Notes under the pieces: model-generated
Databases searched by the model: none
Told to the model about the DNA's origin: nothing
Seen by the model: only the letters and a program-made list of their open reading frames with translations
Assembly: GCA_033032175.1 (NCBI GenBank)
Contig: CM065313.1
Span: forward strand, 18,763,327 to 18,827,326
Reading direction: 5' to 3'
DNA: 64,000 nucleotides
Source: Saturnia japonica
Taxonomy: Eukaryota > Arthropoda > Insecta > Lepidoptera > Saturniidae
Part shown: piece by piece, positions 56,525-64,000 of the stretch
How the letters are laid out: the number at the start of each line of letters is the position of its first letter
How positions within the stretch are numbered: the stretch's first letter is position 1
Translations under genes and position numbers: made by a program

Positions 56525-56640
56525 TCGCTTTATTATATTATTGGTTTCTCGGAAACGGCTCCAGCGATATAGATGAAATTTTGTATTTAGATAATGTTTT
56601 ACATGTCAAGTTTACCTAGATGGCTGTTTTTGTTTTTTAA
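56525..56640 (-). repeat. Family G repeat
   Basis: TTGGTTTCTCGGAAACGGCT and TGTCAAGTTTACCTAGATGG, reverse of the 50128 copy. Confidence 0.55.
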
Positions 56641-57364
56641 AGATACCGAGCAAAGCTCATCCACCCAAATATTTACTCATAATAGCTGTACAACGTAAGC
56701 ACTAAAAATTTCTCAGTTATTTTTCTAGATGTTTTGAGCACTGAAATTTTTCATTCAAAATTCTTCCATCCCGTGAGCATTAGTACACGGAGATAGTTTT
56801 CTAAATTATTTTGTTCACCTGATTATATTATTACTATAATTATTTATATCCCTCATTGAGCATGATAGTAGATACTTTACGAAAATATTCTGATCACTCT
56901 ATAAATAGGTACATGCCACCAAACAATTGTAACAACCGTTAACTTTTAAATAATCTATTAAACGTACACTAAAATTTGCAATCTAACAGTTACATTTTCG
57001 TAAATCTATAAACTAACTAGATACGTTAGGTTGAAACTGTAACCTTAACGCACGAGTCGAGTGAGCGTAGCGAGCGCACTAAGGCAGCGGGCGAAGAGTA
57101 CCAGAAATAAATTAGCCCTTAAAAACCACATTCTTCAAGTCCTAGTATCATGATTTTGCTTATTTAATAGACGCAATATCAAAAATTTAAAATTTAGTAT
57201 CCGTTCCATTGTTAACAAAGTAAACAGTTCATACAATTATCCGATGACATACATAATAATCTTTGTTTATATAGATACGTGCTTAAATCGCGTCGTGTTT
57301 CGGTATTACCCACTGTGTCCAATATTGTATGATAAACGCAGGCTGACATATCTGTCACCGTTTT
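56641..57364. other. Non-coding stretch
   Basis: A short GC-rich run with repeated GAGCGTAGCGAGCGC words lies at 57057-57085. CGTCGTGTTTCGGTATTACC at 57290 is a reversed fragment of the family F head. No gene. Confidence 0.45.
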
Positions 57365-57745
57365 TCTAAAACTAGCGGTCGCCCTAAGGTCGATATTCGA
57401 CCAGGGACTTTTTGATCATAGACTATTTTTTTTGTTTGACATTTGCAGTATTTAATGAACCTAAACAATGAGTATTATCTACATCACTTGCTGTCACTTT
57501 TTTTTGAGTGAAAATATCAATATTTTGTGTGCTCTAAGTGCAATGGCACTGGTCGTGTTAGGATTCGCAGTATTAATTTATTTTATTTTATTTATTAATA
57601 ACAGATATTATAGATCAATTTTAGATTTCTGCACTCCTTCTCCATATAAACTTTACCATGCCAAATCTCACAGCCTTCCGTGCACTCAATACGCTTAAAA
57701 AAGGGTTGAAAGCTTTTGCTTCACGTATTAATATAGAAGAATTAT
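57365..57745 (-). repeat. Family H repeat
   Basis: ACTAGCGGTCGCCCTAAGGT at its left and TTGAAAGCTTTTGCTTCACG at its right, reverse of the 22138 and 48357 copies. Confidence 0.65.
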
Positions 57746-57884
57746 ACTGGGAATGCGATAAACTATAATCAGATTGTTAATATGACACACAAAAAAAGTT
57801 TTCATTTAGGGTGTCGACTTAATAAAGTTTCCTAAGACTCACTAAGAAACAACTGATAATTTAAACCGTTTGTTTTTATACTGC

Positions 57885-58105
57885 TAAGGTTGCAAACAAG
57901 CATAAGGCCCACCTGATGGTAAGCAGCTTCCGTAGTCTATGGACGCTTATAATACCATAGGTATCAAAAAGCGCGTTGCCATACTGAAACTCCCTTACCA
58001 CAAAGAGCTCAGGCAACCCTACTCACCACAGGAGCACAACACATGGTTATTTGGCTGAGATCTTCTGTAGAATGGGGTATTCCACCATTCGAGCTTCCTT
58101 AAGTA
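57885..58105 (-). repeat. Family J repeat
   Basis: AAGCATAAGGCCCACCTGAT, AAAAGCGCGTTGCCATACTG and CAACCCTACTCACCACAGGA. This is the least decayed copy in the window. Confidence 0.65.
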
Positions 58106-58264
58106 GAAAGAAACCTTCCCTACATCTCTTCCTTTACTTCTAGAAGCATGAAATTTTGAACAGGAGTTTATGATATAAATTAGTTGAGCGATAAAAGGAT
58201 TTTTTTTTATTCACCCCCTTATGGGACTGAATAAAGGGTTAAAAGAAGAAGGGTTAAAAAATAC

Positions 58265-58506
58265 GCCGGGTGATCCCGAAACACGTCAAACCAAAAGGAA
58301 GTCACTGTAAAGATGTTTAATTTGTTACTATGTGTATGGTGTTCGCGATCCCTACCGACCGCTTTTAATCAATCCATGTTTTAACATGAGACTTTCAAAT
58401 GATCCTGTTAAAAAACAGTAATTCGGCTCCACACCGCAAACGTTGGAACCAAAGCGTCGCCACGCCAACAGCCGGTCTGACCCGCCGCATTTGATGTTTT
58501 ACATCA
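58265..58506 (+). repeat. Family F repeat
   Basis: GGGTGATCCCGAAACACGTC at the head and CCGCATTTGATGTTTTACAT at the end. Confidence 0.6.
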
Positions 58507-59154
58507 ATGGGATGATTCATGAGATATTGCTAATGGTAAATCTTATTAGGCATATAGCTTTTATCAAATGAAATACAGAAACACGTATCATTAAAGTCTT
58601 AATTTATATTGAAATTTACATACCGACAGTTGGACTATTTGCAATTGAGATATCGTACAAAAACTAGTTTAAATCTAGGTCAATGTATGTAAATAGAAAG
58701 AACGTTCCGCAAAGGTCAGGAAACTGAGTATGTTAAATAAAGTTTTATTTGGCACATGTTTATGTAGGAATTTTTTTTAAAACGAATTTTGTACAATACT
58801 TTTTTAACTAGCTAAATAAATCATAGTAGAAGAATTTGCCAGTGTCAATATTTTCTTCTATTGAAATTTTTATATAATCATTCTAGTAGAATTCCAGAAT
58901 GTTATCAACAATATTAGATTAATGCAACGTAATTGAGTTGTTGTGAAGTGATCGCTATATTAGTAAAACTATGTAGAGATTTTGCGATAACTATATGTTC
59001 ATGACTCGTACTATTTCTAATTTAAACACTCCGTATGGTACAAATCAGTTTCTTCTCATGAACATTCTTTATAGACGTATATTAGGGTATTTAAATCTTT
59101 CATTAAAATCATCTATATTTTGACAGAATAAAACTTTTACTACCGTAATAGCCA
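58507..59154. other. Non-coding stretch
   Basis: AT-rich; nothing recognised. Confidence 0.4.
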
Positions 59155-59860
59155 ACGTTCTTTTTAACGAGGAGAAACCCATCATGGATAGACACTCGCT
59201 TGGGGGAGCGAGTGGTTATGTGGGGCTGATTGTATAGTCACGCTTGTAGGCACGTGTAGTAAGCGTCGCGGGCGCAAATGCAACTAATGTTTGTAGTGTC
59301 TACTCTCGTTTTATTGTGTCTCGTCTTATCAGCGCTCGTGTCACTAGTGTTTCTTAGTCCCGCACGGTCGGCCCCCTACTACGGTCGAAGAGCGTTACGA
59401 TGCCACTCTGATATGACGTTCCGCTAGTTTCTTCCCATTTGTACAAGACGACGGACCGCGCGACAGTAACTAAACTCGTAACATTAGTAACATTGTTTGC
59501 GCGGTCCAACAGGGCGCTTTTAAAGCAGCGCTAACCAAATGCGCTGACCGTAAGCGTCACTATAAAATCAGCTTGAAACTCCTACTCACTAAAACGTAAT
59601 GGGGCATATATAGCCGCATCGCCCCGGCGCTAGAAAGGAGATAGCCTGTTACAACCCAACGGTTTCCCAGACGGCCGAACCTTTATAATGGGAAGACAGA
59701 CCCCCCACCCGTCTACCCTGGTTCCACTAGGGTGGAGAAAGGAATCTAGCAAAACGCCTTCAATCACCCTTCCGTCTTATACGTTTTGATTCACAGAAGT
59801 AGGAATTTCTGAAATAGAAACTGATAGCTCTGTACAGGCGCACCAACCTTACCGTAAAAC
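59155..59860. repeat. GC-richer block, probable LINE untranslated region
   Basis: About 700 bp with much higher GC than its flanks and no ORF. CACTCGCT (59193-59200) pairs perfectly with AGCGAGTG (59207-59214). GGACCGCGC near 59453 pairs with GCGCGGTCC near 59503 across about 40 bp. The opening AGGAGAAACCCATCATGGAT resembles text I recall from lepidopteran LINE untranslated regions, but this is memory, not proof. Confidence 0.35.
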
Positions 59861-59937
59861 AAACAAATAGTCACTAGTTGCAGAAGTTTAATATTATATG
59901 GGCTGTTGATTGCTCCTTGTGTTACTTTTATAAATAA

Positions 59938-60540
59938 ACTAGCGGTGTTCCCGCGGCTCTGCACGCGTTTGTTACTACGTAGTAATCATTTACATCCCAT
60001 AATTTTATTGCTACTCTTATGTTGTATCAATTGAGAAATTACTGTAGTTCCCGTGAACAATTTCATCAAAATTGGCTGAAAATTAATATTCAATTCTACG
60101 ATTTTTAATGTATTTATTATTAACGATTCTTGTAGCCTCTTAATTGTGATATGATTTAAGCTTCCCGTCTACGAAATTTGATCAGAATTGGTTGAGAATT
60201 GATGGAAATTTAATCCTGTGAGTTTTTTTTTACGATTTATAGAATTAGTATTGATAATTATTATAGCCCATCAATTTTATGTAATTACATAAACTTCCCG
60301 TGTACGAAATGTTATCAAAATCCGTTAAGAAAAAATTTAATTTTAAATTTTGCAATTTTTTATTTTTACTATTCCTAAAAGACATATTGAAAATGTTCAT
60401 AGCCCATCATCTAAAAGTAATATTAAAATTTCTTATACCCTATCATTTGACCAATGATATAAGCATCCGGTGTACAAAATTTTATAATCGGTCAAGCCGT
60501 TTTTGAGTTAAATCTGGATATAAAAACAGACAGACAAAAA
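59938..60540 (+). repeat. Family E repeat with internal tandem modules
   Basis: Head ACTAGCGGTGTTCCCGCGGC. Then a module (CTTCCCGTGTACGAAAT..TCAAAATCGGTTGA-like) recurs at about 60050, 60165, 60297 and 60468, separated by ATAGCCCATCA-type text. It ends GTCAAGCCGTTTTTGAGTTA and CAGACAGAC. Non-coding. Confidence 0.6.
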
Positions 60541-60652
60541 AAACTTATTGGCATATACGTAAATAGTATCGTTCATATACTATATTTATCGAAAAATTTG
60601 AACAAAAAATTAACTGTTTAGACAGAACTAAAGATTTATTAATAATATATAA

Positions 60653-60861
60653 CTCGTGCGCGATAAGTAGAGACCCGCGCGGAATGCGACTCCCCACCCG
60701 CTTCCCTGATGACACCCGCGTTGTACAGCGCGCAACGCCATTATTTAATATAGGTTTATTTAATCTCTTACTATACTAAGCCAGTTGTGTTCTTTTTGTT
60801 CACTGTACCAGGACCCGACAATGACGTCACCGCGCTCAGGTCTCAAGTTATCGCGCACGAG
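60653..60861. mobile_element. Small GC-rich inverted-repeat element
   Basis: CTCGTGCGCGATAAGTAGAG (left) and the reverse complement of the right end, CTCGTGCGCGATAACTTGAG, match at 18 of the first 20 bases. The element is 209 bp, non-coding and GC-rich in both flanks of an AT-rich centre. It interrupts sequence resembling the families E and G. No clean target duplication was seen. Confidence 0.65.
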
Positions 60862-60959
60862 TAGTAGATTATTAAAAAGGAAACAAAAAGCCTGACTCCA
60901 AAAAAAAACTTGACTACATAATTATAGGTTTCTATTTTTGTTTTGATTCCCAGACATCG

Positions 60960-61330
60960 CACTTGACTATTAAATATCTGGGCGACCGAGCTGAGCTCGG
61001 TGTCTTATAAACAAAAAAAAAACATATTATATAGGTAAACTTAGAATGTAAAACATTATCCAAATACAAAGTTTCATAGAAATCGATGAAGCCGTTTCGG
61101 AGAAACAATTACTTATATAAAATATATATATATATATAGAATAATTGCTCACTTAATATAATAAGATATAACCTATGTCACTCCCACAATTAACACGTAT
61201 CTAATAAAACCTCGTATGCTAAAATCCATCTAACCTTTTAGGCTACAGAGCGTGCCAAAGGAATAGGACGCTTGCAAAACATAACCTTCCTTTTTCGTAG
61301 TCGGGTAAAAAGGAAATAAAAATATGCTGA
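60960..61330 (+). repeat. Family G repeat plus adjoining shared segment
   Basis: GACCGAGCTGAGCTCGGTGT, then AGGTAAACTTAGAATGTAAA and GCCGTTTCGGAGAAACAATT. From 61160, TATGTCACTCCCACAATTAA..TTTTAGGCTACAGAGCGTGC recurs at 52170-52320. A (TA)n run lies at about 61119-61138. Confidence 0.55.
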
Positions 61331-61794
61331 CCTGCACTTTCAATAAATCTACTTCTATATAAGTGTTATTCATTAAAAATAAATTTATTTTATTAATTGA
61401 AATTAAATTATCACATCCGAGTGTTAATAATATCCGCAAATTATAAATAAAAATCAACAAATTGATTTATAGTACTTTTCCGGTGTTATAATGATTTATT
61501 AACTACTTCACCAATTATCGAAAAAAAAAAAAAAAAGTATGTATATCCACAACCTTCAGTTTTAAATAATATTAGATGACCCTGCAGACGTTGCCTATCC
61601 CTTTTCAGCGGTCAATAACTCGTCCACAGCGATACCTATCGCGTTCAGGGATATCATAAAAACTTTCTCCACTAAAAACACTTATAACTACCAACTTTCA
61701 AGGTAATCAGTCCAACGCTTTTGGAGTTTATCAACGTAGTATGTACCAATATCCATTTTTACAAGCTTTTATTTAACTCACCTTGTTGTTGACA
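61331..61794. other. Non-coding stretch
   Basis: Contains an A-run at about 61519-61535. No gene. Confidence 0.35.
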
Positions 61795-61985
61795 AACCCC
61801 GTGGACGGCCGGATACCCTAGTTGATAATGAAGAATTAAAGGAGATCATGGAAGCGGATCCATCGCAAACCACGTCAGAGTTAGCGGCAGGCTTCGGTGT
61901 GAGTGATAAAATAATTTTTATTCACTTGAAATAAATTAAAAAAGTGAAAAAGCTTGAGAAATGGGTACTAATAATAATGGGTGGT
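61795..61985 (+). pseudogene. mariner transposase fragment
   Basis: Plus-strand codons read KPRGRPDTLVDNEELKEIME, ADPSQTTSELAAGFGVSD and HLK, a stop, then KKVKKLEKWV. This is the linker and second helix-turn-helix of a cecropia-type mariner transposase, distinct from the element at 7046-8306. Only about 60 codons remain, with one stop, and no terminal repeats were found. Confidence 0.8.
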
Positions 61986-62499
61986 AATCCTACTAAAAAC
62001 TCTTAAATCGATTTTAAGGAAACTCTACAATAATTTCGTTTATACATCAGAATAACACATAAGCTATAATTTATAAAGACATTGCGTAAATTGTCCAAAA
62101 TATAATGATAAGTATCAAGTAAGTAAAAAGATAAAATAATGTACCATAAAAATAAAGAAATATAATTTATTTCTAATGCACATTTGGTAGTAACAAATTG
62201 ATCCTTATATCAAAATAAATACTTTTATCACTTCTAGTATTTAAAGTACATAAATTTTGATTTTAATACTACATCATTTGGACAAATATTATTTTAATAC
62301 TTACGACGTGACCAACCGAGTGCGCCATACTAAGGTGCGGTCCGGCTGCATGCGAATGAGGCAGGCGATTGGATGCATCGCTGAGTGTACGACCTGAACG
62401 CGGGCAGACGTTTGAAACATTTCCAGGCACTAGCGATTTCTTAAAAACGCACTGTACCTATGTAATATAATAGATAGGTATTGGCAGTTTTTACTGTTT
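61986..62499. other. Non-coding stretch
   Basis: A moderately GC-rich patch at 62320-62410 (GAGTGCGCCATACTAAGGTG); no gene. Confidence 0.35.
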
Positions 62500-62642
62500 A
62501 CTCTTACGCCTTCACGACTAAACTGTAGAACCAATTCTAAAGAATTTTGGTATAAAGATAGATAGGATCTTGGAGAAGAAAATAAGCAAGGTACTCGAAA
62601 TACTAATCCTGCGAAGACGAAGTCGCAGGCACCAGCTAGTAT
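62500..62642 (+). repeat. Helitron-like repeat 3' end
   Basis: CTTGGAGAAGAAAATAAGCA leads to GACGAAGTCGCAGGCACCAG followed by CTAGTA, the reverse-complement form of the ACTAGCTG..CCCGCGG heads. Confidence 0.5.
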
Positions 62643-64000
62643 AATACTCAAAAGTTTATTTTTGTTCCTTTGAATGCGCTAATCTCTAGAAGTAAAAGTC
62701 AGAATTGTATTATTTTTAACTTTTTATAGTTTATTTATTTAGGAAGGTTATAGGCTATGTATCTTTATGCTACGAAGGTGTGAAGTAATAATCATTAACA
62801 TCAAGCGATCTGACAATCTGTAGGCACTTGATAACAACGGCCGCCGTTGTTGCCGGTGGATAGTTGGTAGAATAAATTTAACACAGGTGAAACCATGGGG
62901 CACAACTAGTATTATATATAGACGCACATTTTTGTTTAAGTAAATTACTACCGAACCATCAAAGCTATAAACATTGCTTCTGAATTGACTGTATGAAGTC
63001 CCTTTGAGACCTACGCTCTAAAGTCAACAACTTGCCAAGGATATTGTTATCGATCGTATATCGACGTATTGGTGCTTTTTCTCGAACAATCTATATCGTA
63101 TGTAATAGTATAACTAACTGACATATGTTGATATGTCAAACACACACACAGCCTAAACTTCCGAGACTAGGACAGTGAAAATTTGCGTGTGAGTTCCTTT
63201 TGTACTGTAGTAGGTGCTCACTATGGAATGGATTTTCGGAAATTCAACCCCTAAGGTGGTGAAAAGGGGGATACAATTTTGTATGAAAATTTGTTAAAAT
63301 TGTCTTCTTTTCATTGACTTTCGTCAAAAACGTAAAAAGTTGACATCGTAACGTGACGCCAAAAATAAACTAACATTGCTCATTTATAACACGAGCGAAA
63401 ATACGGGAAAAGCGATAGTTTCATAAAACGAGCTTATCAGCTCTTGTAAGGTCATCGATCAAGTTCACACACGCATTGCCTGCATTGTCGGTAGATATAT
63501 TAATTTATTTTATGACTGCCGTATTATACATATTATTATTTTAATTTTGATTGAATTTATTTAAAAAAATCTTCGTACTTCAAAATTGAAGACATAGTAA
63601 TATTTAATGTTAAATTCACCGATTCGCCTTCTGATTACATATTTCGTTAGAGTAAAGCTAAATATTTTCTTGAAAATGGCAAATTCGTATTATATACCAA
63701 CATTATCAGATTTTGTCATTTGTAAGCCAATATTTATGTATTTCTGCTATCATTTTATGCTTATTGCGTATCGTTCCATTATGCGAAATACTTAATAATG
63801 GGTGGGAAAAATCGCACTGTTCCATTGAACGGAGATTTTAGAACAAGCCTAAATATAAATGAAAATTTTTACGAAGTGAATAAGACTGATGCTACCTTTA
63901 TAATTCTTCCACTTTTATTGATGTGCATAGTTGTTTAGCATATATTTTTCAAATTTAAGACTATAGGGTTTTCTTAATTATTATGGCACGGTATAGTGAC
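62643..64000. other. Non-coding end of window
   Basis: A perfect palindrome, AACAACGG-CCG-CCGTTGTT, lies at 62833-62851. A repeat end (GTGAAACCATGGGGCACAAC followed by TAGTA) is at 62888-62914. The remainder is AT-rich with no supported ORF. Confidence 0.4.

Noticed and set aside
57468..57698. 76-codon ORF with membrane-like segments
   Set aside because: It lies wholly inside a family H repeat and is not open in the other two copies.

Overview
This window is AT-rich, repeat-dense insect nuclear DNA, most likely from a butterfly or moth. The grounds are the interspersed repeats that begin or end with ACTAGCTG..CCCGCGG, the tRNA-derived SINEs, a BEL/Pao LTR retrotransposon, mariner and Tc1 relics, and several 5'-truncated non-LTR elements with (TAAA)n, poly-A or GATTTT-type tails. 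There are no operons, ribosomal RNA genes or free-standing tRNA genes. No complete host gene was recognised. The host signal is limited to two candidate coding exons (1163-1397 minus, 9325-9398 plus) and one promoter-like stretch with a possible non-coding first exon (about 52504-52811). The window is therefore probably intronic and intergenic DNA.

Layout. 1-7 kb: a candidate exon, SINE-like and Helitron-like repeats, and a frameshifted LINE reverse-transcriptase fragment (5330-6140). 7046-8306: a full-length but dead mariner with a TA target duplication. 9.3-11.2 kb: a candidate exon, two terminal-inverted-repeat elements and a tRNA-SINE. 11810-17057: a structurally complete BEL/Pao element with 589-bp LTRs differing at 3 sites and a 5-bp target duplication. 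Its single long ORF is intact but has lost RNase H and the front of the integrase. 18.8-25.4 kb: small repeats and a second LINE RT fragment. 25502-27016: a LINE 3' end with an open RNase H/zinc-knuckle reading frame, a 3' UTR stem-loop and a 61-nt poly-A tail, sitting inside a SINE. 27-38 kb: SINEs, RTE-like 3' ends, a relic of an unnamed invertebrate multicopy protein family (33546-34250) and a Harbinger-type element (36405-36957). 38985-39830: a degenerate satellite with a 213-bp higher-order unit. 45.2-46.9 kb: a nested stack of at least three elements. 47.6-48.7 kb: a Tc1 relic beside a dispersed repeat. 49-64 kb: mostly repeats, plus the promoter-like stretch, a GC-richer hairpin block (59155-59860), a small inverted-repeat element (60653-60861) and a mariner fragment (61795-61985).

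The recognisable coding sequences do not form a pathway. What can be reconstructed is the order of insertions: BEL into an older repeat, LINE into SINE, and an inverted-repeat element into a LINE that itself split another repeat. Repeat-family letters used below (A to M) are labels for families seen repeatedly inside this window and are not database names.
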